DNA of 64,000 nt from an uncultured Aquimarina sp. GTDB taxonomy: Bacteria; Bacteroidota; Bacteroidia; Flavobacteriales; Flavobacteriaceae. The DNA is taken from NCBI GenBank assembly GCA_947498935.1, contig CANMMM010000020.1:27600-91599 (forward strand), in the 5' to 3' direction. Under the pieces are notes generated by a model. The model ran no database searches. It saw nothing but the letters and a program-made list of their open reading frames with translations, and had not been told where the DNA came from. A program made the position numbers and the translations under genes. Each line of letters begins with the position of its first letter. The first letter of the stretch is position 1. Of the stretch, positions 1 through 9,556 are shown piece by piece.

Positions 1-642
1 TATTGCGAAAAGGTAGGAGCAGATGTAGACAAGGTGCGTATTGGTATGGGTACAGACTCTAGAATAGGAAAGCGCTTTTTATTTCCAGGGATAGGATATG
101 GAGGATCTTGTTTTCCAAAAGATGTAAAAGCCTTACACAAGTCAGGAAAAGACGATGCGTATGATTTCCAGCTATTAGCCTCGGTAATCTCAGTGAATAA
201 AAAGCAAAAAATTGCCTTGATACCCAAGATACAGCAGTATTATGGCTCGGATTTAAGTGGCAAGACATTTGCTATCTGGGGCTTGGCATTTAAGCCCGAA
301 ACAGATGACATTCGTGAAGCCCCTGCATTAGAAATGATCGATCAATTACTAGCAGCAGGCGCTACTATTAGGGTTTTTGATCCCGAAGCGATGGAGAATG
401 TAGCTAAGAAATATGAAGAACGAATTTATTTTGCGAGTTCGATGTACGATGTCCTCACAGAAGCCAATGGATTGATCATTTGTACAGAGTGGAGTATCTT
501 TAGAACGCCTGATTTTACCAAGGTCAAAGCCGCCTTAGAAGACCCTGTGATTTTTGATGGTCGTAATTTATACGATCTGCAAGACATAGAGAAAGAAGCC
601 ATTACCTATTTCTCTATCGGTAGAAAGGATATAAACGCATAG
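1..642 (+). CDS. ugd: UDP-glucose 6-dehydrogenase, C-terminal part (5' end outside window)
   Basis: Oxidises UDP-glucose to UDP-glucuronate with two NAD+, supplying the precursor for capsule or exopolysaccharide sugars in the cytoplasm. The reading frame is open from base 1, so the start lies upstream; the GTG at 34 is internal. The visible part has the catalytic cysteine in GYGGSCFPKD and the C-terminal UDP-binding domain (IWGLAFKPETDDIREAP, then a late FDGRN). About 210 residues of a family that is usually about 440 are present, so the N-terminal Rossmann domain is missing from view. The next gene uses UDP-glucuronate as substrate, which supports the assignment. Confidence 0.95.
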   Translation, partial: YCEKVGADVDKVRIGMGTDSRIGKRFLFPGIGYGGSCFPKDVKALHKSGKDDAYDFQLLASVISVNKKQKIALIPKIQQYYGSDLSGKTFAIWGLAFKPETDDIREAPALEMIDQLLAAGATIRVFDPEAMENVAKKYEERIYFASSMYDVLTEANGLIICTEWSIFRTPDFTKVKAALEDPVIFDGRNLYDLQDIEKEAITYFSIGRKDINA

Positions 643-729
643 AAGCAAAAAAATAGCACCATTTTAGGATATACAGAGGTACGATTATTTACGTGCCCCA
701 GTATAGGTACAAATAATTAGGATAGACAC

Positions 730-1710
730 ATGAAAAAAGTTTTAATCACCGGAGCAGCAGGATTTTTAGGATCACATCTTTGCGATCGATTTATCCACGA
801 CGGATACCATGTCATCGGAATGGACAATCTAATTACGGGCGATCTCAAAAATATAGAACACCTTTTTAAGCTACCGCAGTTCGAGTTTTACAATCATGAT
901 GTGACCAAGTTTGTACATGTCCCAGGGGAATTGGATTACATCTTACATTTTGCATCGCCAGCCAGTCCTATAGACTATCTAAAAATTCCTATACAAACGC
1001 TTAAAGTAGGATCCTTAGGTACACATAACCTTCTAGGACTTGCCAAAGAGAAAAAAGCCCGTATCATCATCGCTTCTACGAGTGAGGTGTATGGAGACCC
1101 ATTGGTGCATCCACAAACCGAAGATTATTACGGAAATGTAAACACCATAGGCCCTAGAGGGGTGTATGACGAGGCCAAGCGATTCCAAGAATCCATCACC
1201 ATGGCTTATAATTCTTATCACAATGTAGAAACCAGAATCGTTCGTATATTTAATACCTACGGGCCGCGCATGCGATTAAATGATGGTCGTGTAGTACCCG
1301 CTTTTATAGGACAAGCCCTCAGAGGAGAAGACCTTACCGTATTCGGCGATGGCTCGCAGACACGATCTTTCTGCTATGTAGATGATTTGGTAGAAGGTAT
1401 ATATAGATTGCTGTTTAGTGACTATGTCTATCCAGTAAATATCGGAAACCCTAGTGAGATCACGATTGCAGAATTTGCCGAAGAGATCATCAAACTTACA
1501 GGTACAGACCAGAAAGTAATTTATAAGCCACTACCCGTTAATGATCCCTTACAGCGTCAGCCCGATATTACCAAAGCCAAGGAAGTATTAGATTGGAAAC
1601 CTATTATAGGTAGAGCAGAGGGAATGAAACGAACACTGGAGTATTTTAAAAGCCTATCCGAAGAAGAATTGTACAAAAGCGAGCACAAAGATTTTTCATC
1701 CTATAGCTAA
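730..1710 (+). CDS. uxs: UDP-glucuronate decarboxylase (UDP-xylose synthase), SDR family
   Basis: Extended short-chain dehydrogenase/reductase that converts UDP-glucuronate to UDP-xylose (or the 4-keto pentose). The NAD-binding GAAGFLG is at residues 8-14, the catalytic serine region STSEVYGDP at 116-124, and the YxxxK pair at Y146/K150. [10 protein letters not shown] and the SFCYVDDLV stretch are typical of UXS rather than of GalE or RmlB. Length (326) is normal. It directly follows ugd, giving a two-step route from UDP-glucose to UDP-xylose, and precedes the glycosyl-1-phosphate transferase by 8 bp, so these genes probably form one operon. Substrate is inferred from family resemblance and neighbour. 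Confidence 0.9.
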   Translation: MKKVLITGAAGFLGSHLCDRFIHDGYHVIGMDNLITGDLKNIEHLFKLPQFEFYNHDVTKFVHVPGELDYILHFASPASPIDYLKIPIQTLKVGSLGTHNLLGLAKEKKARIIIASTSEVYGDPLVHPQTEDYYGNVNTIGPRGVYDEAKRFQESITMAYNSYHNVETRIVRIFNTYGPRMRLNDGRVVPAFIGQALRGEDLTVFGDGSQTRSFCYVDDLVEGIYRLLFSDYVYPVNIGNPSEITIAEFAEEIIKLTGTDQKVIYKPLPVNDPLQRQPDITKAKEVLDWKPIIGRAEGMKRTLEYFKSLSEEELYKSEHKDFSSYS

Positions 1711-1718
1711 AAGAGGAG

Positions 1719-3071
1719 ATGCATCATAAAAGAGGAGGATATTCATACCTAATAAGACCGCTACACATCGTAGTCGATGTACTTATTATCAGTATATGCT
1801 CCTATTACCTGATTCCATATATCGTCACTACACAATTCAGTGTATTTCTAGCAGCCATATGGCTGGTATGCTCCTATGCACTCAGTTTTTACGAAGTATA
1901 TCGTTTTACCAGAGTGCTTACCATTATTTCCTTACTGATCAAGCAAGCCCTATTCATACTCGTGCTTATGTATGCCTATTTTGGATTGTTGCGTATTAGT
2001 GCCATTTCCTTTAGAGACAATGCTACCTTTCTTTTTTGTACGTTTATGGTGGTTGGGATGGTCAAAGTAGCTGTTTATTTTGCCTTGCGGCAATATAGAT
2101 CCTATTTAGGAGGTAATAATAGAAATATCATCATTGTAGGCAATAATAAAAGCGCACAACAATTGCACACCTTTTTTAATAAAAGAAAAGAATTAGGATA
2201 CCAAGTCCTAAAAGTATTTTCAGACACCCTCCCAGATACCATATCAGACAGTTTCGAGTTTCTAAAAAAAGAAGACATTGATGAGATCTATTGTGCCATG
2301 GAAGAAGTATCGGATGAGGTGATCAATGAATATGTAAAATATACCGATCAGCATTATAGTACGCTGAAGTTTATACCCAATTCTCAGCGTATTTTTTCCA
2401 AACGACTCAAAACAGATTATTACGAGTACCTACCGGTATTGTCCATTCCAGAGATTTCGCTAAACAGTGCTTTGAATAGAGCGATCAAAAGAGGTTTTGA
2501 TATTGTATTTTCAGCGGCCGTCATTATTTTATTGCTATCATGGTTAATCCCTATCATCTATATATTGATTAAGCTAGAGTCCAAAGGTCCGTTTATCTAC
2601 AGGCATAGGCGCAATGGGATTAATTACAAAGAATTTACATGCTACAAGTTTCGATCCATGAAGCATGAAAAAAACGCATCGCTCACCCAGGTAAAAAAAG
2701 AAGACGCACGAGTCACCAGAATCGGAAGATTCATCAGACGCACCAGTATCGATGAACTGCCACAGTTTTTTAACGTCCTATTTGGCGATATGTCTGTCGT
2801 AGGCCCTAGACCCCATATGCTATCCTATACAAAGGATTATGCAAAGAAAATAGATCGCTATAATTTTGTATTCAGACACTCCGTAAAACCAGGCATTACA
2901 GGCATGGCACAGGTCAAAGGCTATAGAGGAGAGATCGCTAATAATGAAGACATCATTAATCGGATCAAGTACGATATATTTTATATAGAAAACTGGTCGC
3001 TTTTACTAGACCTAAAAATCATAGCATATACCATTATTAACATTGTTAAAGGCCAAGAAAAAGCCTATTAA
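1719..3071 (+). CDS. Polyprenyl-phosphate sugar-1-phosphate transferase (WcaJ/WbaP type)
   Basis: Starts a lipid-linked polysaccharide repeat unit by moving a sugar-1-phosphate onto undecaprenyl phosphate in the inner membrane. The N-terminal half has about four membrane spans, followed by a Rossmann-like stretch (NIIIVGNNKSAQQL). The C-terminal bacterial sugar transferase domain starts near residue 258 with KRGFDIVFSA and one more span, then YKFRSM, the RRTSIDELPQ motif and GDMSVVGPRP, which are the signature elements of this family. Length 450 matches the polyprenyl glycosylphosphotransferase group. It sits 8 bp after the UXS gene and upstream of the Wzy-like gene, as expected in a capsule cluster. 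The sugar donor cannot be read from the sequence. Confidence 0.92.
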   Translation: MHHKRGGYSYLIRPLHIVVDVLIISICSYYLIPYIVTTQFSVFLAAIWLVCSYALSFYEVYRFTRVLTIISLLIKQALFILVLMYAYFGLLRISAISFRDNATFLFCTFMVVGMVKVAVYFALRQYRSYLGGNNRNIIIVGNNKSAQQLHTFFNKRKELGYQVLKVFSDTLPDTISDSFEFLKKEDIDEIYCAMEEVSDEVINEYVKYTDQHYSTLKFIPNSQRIFSKRLKTDYYEYLPVLSIPEISLNSALNRAIKRGFDIVFSAAVIILLLSWLIPIIYILIKLESKGPFIYRHRRNGINYKEFTCYKFRSMKHEKNASLTQVKKEDARVTRIGRFIRRTSIDELPQFFNVLFGDMSVVGPRPHMLSYTKDYAKKIDRYNFVFRHSVKPGITGMAQVKGYRGEIANNEDIINRIKYDIFYIENWSLLLDLKIIAYTIINIVKGQEKAY

Positions 3072-3135
3072 GCGCATACAACAAACCATGAGAATAAAGA
3101 ATAGTACCCCATCATGTACCAAATTCCAGTAATAC

Positions 3136-4404
3136 ATGATCAAATATAAAATCGCAGCACTTCTAGACGTTTTTTACAGAGACGAAAATGGCAACCTCCT
3201 GATCATGACATTTTGGAACAGTCTCTACATTGCCTTTTTCCTATTGCCCTTAGGGATTCAGTTACCCACGCCCTTTTTTATCATCTCCATCATCTTAGGC
3301 TGTATCAATATTTTCCAATCCGAAAAAAAAATAGATTTAGATAACAAAGCCTTGCTGCTTTTTCCGCTGTACTTCGTAGTCATGCTCATCAGCCTTGTCT
3401 ATTCAGACCATACAGCAGATGGGATCAATCTCATTACCCGTTCGCTCACCCTATTACTATTTCCCATCATCTTTCTGTTTGTCAAGGAAGATGCCTCTAC
3501 CGTACGCAAGCTATTCCAGTTTCTGTTATTTGGCATTGTAGTGTCCTTTTTTGTCAATCTATATAGTGCTGTATACGATGCAATAGATATAGCTCATCAA
3601 GTCACACCCTTTACTTGGAGTACCCTGACCAATAGTTGTAATTATTTTATAGGCAATGAGTTTTCTAGACTCATCAATGCCAATTATCTATCCCTATACA
3701 TATTATTAGTCCTCAGTTATTATCTAAAGAAAAAATTAGTCACCAAACAGCGTACCTTCGTGGTATGTATCCTATTTCTCTACCTATTTCTATTGGCATC
3801 CAGAGCCGCATACCTCATGCTCTTTATCATGTCATTATTATTGGTGTTTAAGATCAAAGATCGTCATCAGCGGTATACGACTGCGATCATTTTTATACTC
3901 ACTACGATTATTTTTGTGCAGAACCCCAGAGTATTTAATTTCTACGAGCGGGTAAAAACCTATGATACGACTAAGGGATATGACGAAACCACCTCCGAAA
4001 AATCCAGATACCTAGCCTGGGATGCCAGTCTGCGGCTTATACGACAAGCTCCAATCATTGGCTATGGAGTAGGAGATGCCAATCATCAATTGATGGATAC
4101 CTATAAAGAACTAGGGTATACCCATAATTACGAGCATACATACAATGCCCATAACCAGTTTTTTCAGACATTGTTACAGACAGGTGTGGTCGGCTGTGTC
4201 ATTCTGATTAGTATTTTCGTGGTATTAGCTAGGCAGATGCGTAGGAGTAGCAATGAATTTTCAGTATTTCTAATTTTACTTATTTCCTTATGTTTCGAAT
4301 CCATGCTCGTACGCTTTAACGGAATCGTCTTTTTCTCCATCATCACCCCCTTATTGCTCAAAAAACGGAGCATCCTCAGCAGTCGCATTATCCGTAATAA
4401 ATGA
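3136..4404 (+). CDS. O-antigen ligase / Wzy-like polysaccharide polymerase
   Basis: Multi-spanning membrane protein of 422 residues with about ten to twelve hydrophobic segments and a long external loop near residues 280-345. The loop ends in YNAHNQFFQTLLQTG, the hallmark of the Wzy_C/O-antigen ligase family, which joins lipid-linked repeat units or attaches glycans to lipid A. Its position after the initiating sugar transferase favours a capsule or exopolysaccharide polymerase, but polymerase and ligase cannot be told apart by sequence alone. It is the last gene of the polysaccharide block in this window and is followed by a repeat-containing spacer. Confidence 0.82.
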   Translation: MIKYKIAALLDVFYRDENGNLLIMTFWNSLYIAFFLLPLGIQLPTPFFIISIILGCINIFQSEKKIDLDNKALLLFPLYFVVMLISLVYSDHTADGINLITRSLTLLLFPIIFLFVKEDASTVRKLFQFLLFGIVVSFFVNLYSAVYDAIDIAHQVTPFTWSTLTNSCNYFIGNEFSRLINANYLSLYILLVLSYYLKKKLVTKQRTFVVCILFLYLFLLASRAAYLMLFIMSLLLVFKIKDRHQRYTTAIIFILTTIIFVQNPRVFNFYERVKTYDTTKGYDETTSEKSRYLAWDASLRLIRQAPIIGYGVGDANHQLMDTYKELGYTHNYEHTYNAHNQFFQTLLQTGVVGCVILISIFVVLARQMRRSSNEFSVFLILLISLCFESMLVRFNGIVFFSIITPLLLKKRSILSSRIIRNK

Positions 4405-4444
4405 TCCATCATCATAGCGTAGTGCAGTCGTATGGGTAAGATAT

Positions 4445-4507
4445 GGGCGTTTCCTCCGATTCAGATCGGAGGTCGGGCTTTCCGCTGTATCTTTTTTGGT
4501 AACGCCC
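4445..4507 (-). repeat. Family C dispersed repeat, copy 1 (shortened)
   Basis: Bounded by GGGCGTT and AACGCCC and carries the family core TCGGGCTTTCCGCTGTATC. The half with GCGTTAGGGAT is missing, and a small perfect hairpin (TCCGATtcagATCGGA) replaces the usual linker. Copy orientation is given by the GCGTTAGGG strand of full copies. Confidence 0.7.
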
Positions 4508-4600
4508 TTAAAAACGCTATAATAGATACCTAAAACACTGTTTTTATACGACATCCCAAAAGTTTACATCACATCATTAGTAATAGAAAAGGGAAACAAC

Positions 4601-4608
4601 TATTTTTG
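4601..4608 (+). promoter_or_regulatory. Bacteroidetes-type -7 promoter element for purD
   Basis: TATTTTTG fits the TAnnTTTG consensus of the flavobacterial primary sigma factor. It lies 41 bp before the purD start; a weak TTAG about 20 bp upstream may serve as the -33 element. Confidence 0.5.
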
Positions 4609-4649
4609 AAACCTTAAAAAAATAGCGTAGCCAAAAAATACATCATACC

Positions 4650-5921
4650 ATGAATATATTAGTTGTAGGAGCTGGAGGTAGAGAGCATACATTTGCCTAT
4701 AAAATAGCACAAAGCCCATTGTGTAGTCAATTATTCGTAGCGCCTGGAAATGCAGGTACTGCTACCATTGCAGAAAACATTCCTGTAGGAGTAACGGATT
4801 TCGAAGCAATCAAAGAAATCGTATTATCCAAAGATATAGAAATGGTAGTGGTAGGGCCAGAAGATCCATTGGTACAGGGAATCAGTGATTTCTTTGCCAA
4901 TGACCCTGCCTTAAAAAATATAGCGGTGATTGGGCCATCCAAAGAGGGAGCTCGATTAGAAGGGAGTAAAGAATATGCCAAAGAATTCTTATTCAGACAT
5001 CAAATCCCTACGGCAGCGTACCAAAGTTTTACCGCAGCTACTGTAGCCGAAGGAAAGCAGTTTCTAGAAACCTTGCAAGCACCTTATGTACTCAAAGCAG
5101 ATGGGCTAGCAGCAGGAAAAGGGGTACTGATCTTACAAGACTTAGAAGAAGCCAAAACAGAGTTAGAAAATATGCTGACCAACCAAAAGTTTGGAGCAGC
5201 AAGCCAAAAAGTAGTGATCGAAGAGTTTTTAGATGGTATAGAACTCAGCGTATTCGTATTAACTGATGGAAAAAACTACATCACTTTGCCTACTGCTAAG
5301 GACTATAAGCGTATCGGCGAAGGGGATACAGGACTCAATACAGGCGGTATGGGCGCCATCTCTCCAGTACCATTTGCAGATGCAGCTTTTATGCAAAAGA
5401 TCGAAGAGCAAATCGTACAACCTACGGTAGCAGGACTGGCTAAAGAAGATATCGATTACAAAGGATTTATCTTTATCGGACTGATCAAGGTAGGTGACGA
5501 TCCTAAGGTGATAGAGTACAACGTACGTATGGGAGATCCAGAAACGGAAGTGGTATTACCGAGAGTGCAGACAGATTTTGTAAGCTTATTACAGCATGTA
5601 GCGAATCAAACGCTAGACCAAGCCGAAATAACAATCGATTCAAGAGCAGCTACTACGGTGATGGCGGTGTCAGGAGGATATCCAGAGGCCTATGAAAAAG
5701 GAAAAGAAATCACAGGTATCGATACGGTAGAAGATGCATTGGTATTCCATGCAGGAACGACATTGGTAGGAGATAAAGTACTGACCAATGGAGGACGTGT
5801 GATCGCAGTGACTTCTTTTGGAGATGATTTTAGAAAAGCATTAGCAGGGTCGTATGACCAAATCCAAAAATTAAACTTCGATAAGATGTATTATCGAAAA
5901 GATTTAGGATTCGATTTATAA
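4650..5921 (+). CDS. purD: Phosphoribosylamine--glycine ligase (GAR synthetase)
   Basis: ATP-grasp enzyme of purine synthesis that joins glycine to 5-phosphoribosylamine. The N-terminal domain begins MNILVVGAGGREHT with the family signature. The ATP-grasp region holds VLKADGLAAGKGV, the LNTGGMGAISPVP stretch and the metal-binding VRMGDPETEVVLPR. The C-terminal GARS-C domain ends near residue 423, the usual length. It has its own upstream promoter element and a strong terminator 27 bp after the stop, so it is probably transcribed alone. Confidence 0.97.
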   Translation: MNILVVGAGGREHTFAYKIAQSPLCSQLFVAPGNAGTATIAENIPVGVTDFEAIKEIVLSKDIEMVVVGPEDPLVQGISDFFANDPALKNIAVIGPSKEGARLEGSKEYAKEFLFRHQIPTAAYQSFTAATVAEGKQFLETLQAPYVLKADGLAAGKGVLILQDLEEAKTELENMLTNQKFGAASQKVVIEEFLDGIELSVFVLTDGKNYITLPTAKDYKRIGEGDTGLNTGGMGAISPVPFADAAFMQKIEEQIVQPTVAGLAKEDIDYKGFIFIGLIKVGDDPKVIEYNVRMGDPETEVVLPRVQTDFVSLLQHVANQTLDQAEITIDSRAATTVMAVSGGYPEAYEKGKEITGIDTVEDALVFHAGTTLVGDKVLTNGGRVIAVTSFGDDFRKALAGSYDQIQKLNFDKMYYRKDLGFDL

Positions 5922-5947
5922 CAGCGGTACAGACCATTGTTTAAAGC

Positions 5948-5988
5948 AAAACCCCGAATCATGTAAAATGATTCGGGGTTTTGTTTTT
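5948..5988 (+). terminator. Rho-independent terminator after purD
   Basis: Perfect stem AACCCCGAATCAT / ATGATTCGGGGTT with a short loop, an A-run before it and TTTTGTTTTTT after it. The A and T flanks would let it also serve the minus-strand gene ending at 6021. Confidence 0.9.
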
Positions 5989-6020
5989 TATATCTTGTCT
6001 TGTAAAAAAAGTGGTTCTTA

Positions 6021-6257
6021 CTAATCAGGCTTTAAGAAAGAGTGTGCTTTCGGATCTCTGTTTTCTTCATTATTATCGTTGAACTTCTTCAGTTCTTTCA
6101 ACCAGTATAAAAGAGCCACAAAACCAATAGCCATAAAAAACCAGTTGATAACATTAGCAGCAGCCCAACTTTCTAACTCTAATGCTCGTATAGCATCTAG
6201 TGGAGCAAATAGTACGTTTACGACCAAGGATTCGATAGCTTCAAGAATATCTTTCAT
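6021..6257 (-). CDS. Small flavobacterial membrane protein (DUF6341-like)
   Basis: A 78-residue protein with one clear transmembrane helix (VINWFFMAIGFVALLYWL, about residues 36-53) followed by a basic and then acidic, Asn-rich cytoplasmic tail ending in SFLKPD. I recognise the sequence pattern as a small protein conserved in Flavobacteriaceae (placed by memory in DUF6341); homologues have at times been mislabelled as uracil phosphoribosyltransferase, with no enzyme motif here to support that. It is divergent from the next gene, another flavobacterial membrane protein. Function unknown. Confidence 0.75.
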   Translation of the reverse strand: MKDILEAIESLVVNVLFAPLDAIRALELESWAAANVINWFFMAIGFVALLYWLKELKKFNDNNEENRDPKAHSFLKPD

Positions 6258-6360
6258 AACAATTATGTATTATCTTTAGAAAAAGTGTTGAGAAACTACC
6301 AATAACTTTTTTCTAAATTCATGATTTATAATTAAAAAAACAATAATTTATTGTTTGGAG

Positions 6361-6368
6361 CAAAAATA
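6361..6368 (-). promoter_or_regulatory. -7 promoter element for the 78-residue membrane protein
   Basis: CAAAAATA on the plus strand reads TATTTTTG on the minus strand, matching TAnnTTTG, about 100 bp before the start at 6257. No good -33 element was found. Confidence 0.4.
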
Positions 6369-6380
6369 TAAAAAATAGTA

Positions 6381-7304
6381 GTGTTATCAAGTTTTTTTAC
6401 GAATTCAAGGCCAATAAATTTTATGGCTATTGCGATGTATATGGTACTGCTGTACAGTTGTGTGCATGGCATGCAAGCATTTAGCTTTGATTCTCTTACG
6501 ATCATACTATTTATACTAGGACTAGTAGCCTATTTACTTTCGATGCTTTTGGTACATTGGACAGCACAAGAGAATGATCTGACACAAAAAAGTACCTATA
6601 CGATTGTGCTATTTGCAGGAGCATCATTGGTACTATCCGATGCGATGATCAGTCCTCGGATATTGTGGGCACATCTATTTGTGCTATTAGGGATTAAAAA
6701 TATACTGGCAGTACACAACCAGAAAAAGGTGAAATCCGTTATACTCAACGCTTCTTTATGGATCGCCATGGCTTCGGTAGCATATTTCTGGAGCATACTG
6801 TTTATGGGAGTAGTATACATAGGCATTTTATATTTCTGTCCCAAAGATTATCGAAATTGGATGATTCCTATAGTGGCAGTATGCACTGTATACATATTGA
6901 GTACCGTAGGTATGTTATGGATCAATGATTCTTTTTTTTACCTACAGCAATATGTAGCCCCTATATCATTTGACTATACACACCTATGGGAATATTCGCA
7001 ATTGATCCCCATGGTAGTGGTGGGAGTATCTTCAGTGATTTTTGCGATGATTTCTGTAACACAGTTCAGTAAAAAAACAGCAAAAACCAAACCCATGTTT
7101 GCGATGGTATTTGTACAATTACTCATCGCATGGAGCATCGTATTACTAGCTCCTAATAAGAACACTGCCAGCTGCTTGTTTGCTACAGCACCTTTAGCCA
7201 TCATGGGTACAGCATTTTTAGAAAACTACCGAAATCGATTGGTCAAGGAAATAAGTTTGTGGGCAATGATCATAGTACCCCTGTTCTTATATGTCTTATT
7301 ATAA
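6381..7304 (+). CDS. Polytopic membrane protein, DUF6427-like
   Basis: A 307-residue integral membrane protein with about nine to ten hydrophobic helices and almost no soluble regions. It starts with GTG (MLSSFFTNSRPINF), and this start region is characteristic of a flavobacterial family I recall as DUF6427; no in-frame ATG gives the same conserved start. It lies head-to-head with the 78-residue protein, and the same arrangement near purD is common in the family. No transporter or enzyme motif is visible, so no function is offered. Confidence 0.75.
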   Translation: MLSSFFTNSRPINFMAIAMYMVLLYSCVHGMQAFSFDSLTIILFILGLVAYLLSMLLVHWTAQENDLTQKSTYTIVLFAGASLVLSDAMISPRILWAHLFVLLGIKNILAVHNQKKVKSVILNASLWIAMASVAYFWSILFMGVVYIGILYFCPKDYRNWMIPIVAVCTVYILSTVGMLWINDSFFYLQQYVAPISFDYTHLWEYSQLIPMVVVGVSSVIFAMISVTQFSKKTAKTKPMFAMVFVQLLIAWSIVLLAPNKNTASCLFATAPLAIMGTAFLENYRNRLVKEISLWAMIIVPLFLYVLL

Positions 7305-7721
7305 ACTATATGTGCTGAAGGACTTTGTCTATTAATGTACTTCTATTAAGAAACAAAGAAATAACTATAATTACGACGGGTTTAAGCGATACCTCGAAGT
7401 GTCATCACATAAAGCGGGGAAAAAGATGCGTACACTATGAGCACATCGTTACTTTTTTGATCCGTAGCGCTGCTATGAATTTCAAAAAATGCCTTATCGA
7501 GTCAAATTTCTTCTCATTTTCGATCAAAAACAAAAAGTCAAGACGAGTTCTATCATAAAATATAATACCTTTGTCCTTAGCCAAAAAATTACATACAAAA
7601 GGCATTTATTACAATATCTACTGTAAAGCCCTTATAAAGATGTGTGTAATACGCTATATGCAGTGTGCTATATATAGCGAAATAGGCACAAAATTATAGA
7701 TTAAAGCAAAAGCAGCATATC
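7305..7721. other. Intergenic region of 417 bp
   Basis: Holds a truncated family B repeat (7447-7550). The remainder is AT-rich and shows no convincing gene, hairpin terminator or promoter apart from low-complexity sequence. Confidence 0.6.
7447..7550 (-). repeat. Family B hairpin element, truncated copy
   Basis: Matches the inner core (CCGTAGCGCTGCTATGAATT) and one complete arm of the family B elements at 35144 and 40553, ending with the B terminus GACGAGTTC. The other arm is lost after about 10 bp. Confidence 0.8.
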
Positions 7722-8330
7722 ATGTTTACAGAACAAGCTAATAAGATTTTTAAAGAAGTCATTGATACCTATCATGTGATCAATACCGTAGATCAGCCAT
7801 TTACGAATCCATATGATAGCCAATCCGATGTAATAGCACATTTGTTATATCGCAAGTGCTGGATCGATACCGTACAGTGGCATTATGAAGATATTATTAG
7901 AGACCCAAACATAGACCCTGTAGCCGCATTAGCACTCAAAAGAAAAATTGATGCTTCTAATCAAGACCGTACCGACATGGTAGAATATATAGATAGCTAT
8001 TTTTTAGATACCTATAAAGAAGTAACGCCCAAGGCTACTGCTACCATTAATACCGAGAGTCCTGCATGGGGAGTAGATCGCTTATCCATATTAGCATTAA
8101 AGATCTATCACATGCATGAAGAAACCGTACGAGCAGGTGCATCGGATGCGCATAAAGCAGCATGCCAGAAAAAATTAGCTATTTTGCTAGAGCAGCGAGT
8201 AGATCTATCTACCGCTATCGATACACTACTAGATGATATACAGAAAGGGGATAAGTATATGAAAGTATACAAGCAAATGAAAATGTATAATGACGAATCC
8301 TTAAACCCAGTACTTAGAGGAGAACAATAA
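7722..8330 (+). CDS. DUF4254 domain protein
   Basis: A 202-residue, mostly helical cytoplasmic protein without signal peptide. The pattern LLYRKCWIDTVQWHYEDIIRDP followed by ALALKRKIDASNQDRTDMVEYID is characteristic of DUF4254, a family usually encoded next to LPS or other glycosyltransferases. That context is met here, since a GT9 enzyme follows at 8468. The biochemical role is not known; a link to lipopolysaccharide core assembly is inference from neighbourhood. An imperfect hairpin (8343-8373) separates it from the GT9 gene. Confidence 0.88.
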   Translation: MFTEQANKIFKEVIDTYHVINTVDQPFTNPYDSQSDVIAHLLYRKCWIDTVQWHYEDIIRDPNIDPVAALALKRKIDASNQDRTDMVEYIDSYFLDTYKEVTPKATATINTESPAWGVDRLSILALKIYHMHEETVRAGASDAHKAACQKKLAILLEQRVDLSTAIDTLLDDIQKGDKYMKVYKQMKMYNDESLNPVLRGEQ

Positions 8331-8342
8331 TACACGATACTT

Positions 8343-8390
8343 CGAGAGACGCTGCCATTGGGTTAGTCTCTCGGATATTCTTTTGTTTTT
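8343..8390 (+). terminator. Possible terminator after DUF4254 gene
   Basis: Stem CGAGAGAC / GTCTCTCG with a 15-nt loop, followed after a few bases by TTCTTTTGTTTTT. The loop is long, so read-through into the GT9 gene is likely. Confidence 0.5.
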
Positions 8391-8467
8391 CAAGAAAATG
8401 AAGGTTCATTTTCTAGGCAGTATATGCCTGTACCATCCTATTTATTCATCAAAAAATATCATTTAGT

Positions 8468-9523
8468 ATGTCTACTGCTACAGTACCTAATACTTCACCT
8501 ACAGATCATATCTTAGTGATACGGCTATCTGCTATGGGAGATGTAGCGATGACCATTCCTGTATTGCGAATATTAAGGGCTACCTATCCCGATCTGCAAA
8601 TCACTGTATTGACCAAGCAGTTTTTTGCCCCTATTTTCGAGAGTATCGAAAACGTTAGAGTAGTGCATGCAGCGGTACAAGAACAGCATAAAGGCGTATT
8701 AGGATTACACCGATTATACAAAGAATTACGCGTGTTAGGCATTACGCAGGTAGCAGACCTGCATAATGTATTACGATCCAAAGTGCTGAATACCTTTTTT
8801 AAGTACTATGGGACCAAAGTAGCAAAGATAGATAAAGGCAGAGCAGCCAAAAAAGCATTGACACGTGCTACAAAAAAGATACTAAAACCCTTAAAAACCA
8901 CGCATCAACGCTATGCAGACGTTTTTGAAGCCTTAGGTTATCCGATTGATTTTAGTGCCCAAGTACCTATAGTCAAACAAACATTGACCCCCAAAGTATT
9001 AGAACTCACCAAGCGTTCTGCCAAGAAGTGGATTGGTATTGCGCCATTTGCACAATACGAGAGTAAGACATATCCACTACCGCTCATGATCAATGTCATT
9101 GAGCAGTTGGATAGGCAAGAGCGTTTTGAGATCTTTTTGTTTGGTGGAGGTGCTACAGAAATCGAAGCCTTAGAGGCTATCGCTGTCAAATGTCCAAGCG
9201 TACAAAACATAGCAGGCAAGCTATCCTTTGCAGAAGAATTAATGATTATTGCCAATCTAGATGGTATGCTATCCATGGATAGTGGCAATGGGCACTTAGC
9301 CGCTATGTATGGCATTCCTACGATCACTCTTTGGGGAGTTACACATCCATTTGCAGGATTTGTACCCTTTGGGCAGCCTATGGAACGATCCCTACTGCCT
9401 AATCTAGAAATATACGATCAGATTCCAACCTCTATTTATGGTAATAAAGTACCTTCTGGCTATGAAAAAGTAATGGAAACGATCAAGCCAGATGAGGTAG
9501 TAGAAGCGATAAATCGCTTATAA
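8468..9523 (+). CDS. Glycosyltransferase family 9 (ADP-heptose:LPS heptosyltransferase-like)
   Basis: Transfers a sugar, in the family type case ADP-heptose, to the LPS inner core on the cytoplasmic face. The start LVIRLSAMGDVAMTIPVLR is the GT9 signature, and the C-terminal half has the donor-binding stretch LSMDSGNGHLAAMYGIPTITLWG. Length 351 is normal. The first 15 residues are a polar Thr/Pro-rich extension before the conserved core. It follows the DUF4254 gene, a common flavobacterial pairing. Donor and acceptor are not deducible here; many Bacteroidetes use this family for non-heptose cores. Confidence 0.88.
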   Translation: MSTATVPNTSPTDHILVIRLSAMGDVAMTIPVLRILRATYPDLQITVLTKQFFAPIFESIENVRVVHAAVQEQHKGVLGLHRLYKELRVLGITQVADLHNVLRSKVLNTFFKYYGTKVAKIDKGRAAKKALTRATKKILKPLKTTHQRYADVFEALGYPIDFSAQVPIVKQTLTPKVLELTKRSAKKWIGIAPFAQYESKTYPLPLMINVIEQLDRQERFEIFLFGGGATEIEALEAIAVKCPSVQNIAGKLSFAEELMIIANLDGMLSMDSGNGHLAAMYGIPTITLWGVTHPFAGFVPFGQPMERSLLPNLEIYDQIPTSIYGNKVPSGYEKVMETIKPDEVVEAINRL

Positions 9524-9556
9524 GAAATGCACTTTTAAATAAGGACGATGCATAAA

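Noticed and set aside
4164..4554. Two minus-strand ORFs over the end of the Wzy-like gene and repeat C1
   Set aside because: Antisense to a clear membrane protein and composed of repeat sequence; no start signal.
7325..7558. Plus-strand ORF of 77 residues
   Set aside because: Runs through the truncated family B repeat, low-complexity translation, no conserved motif or start signal.
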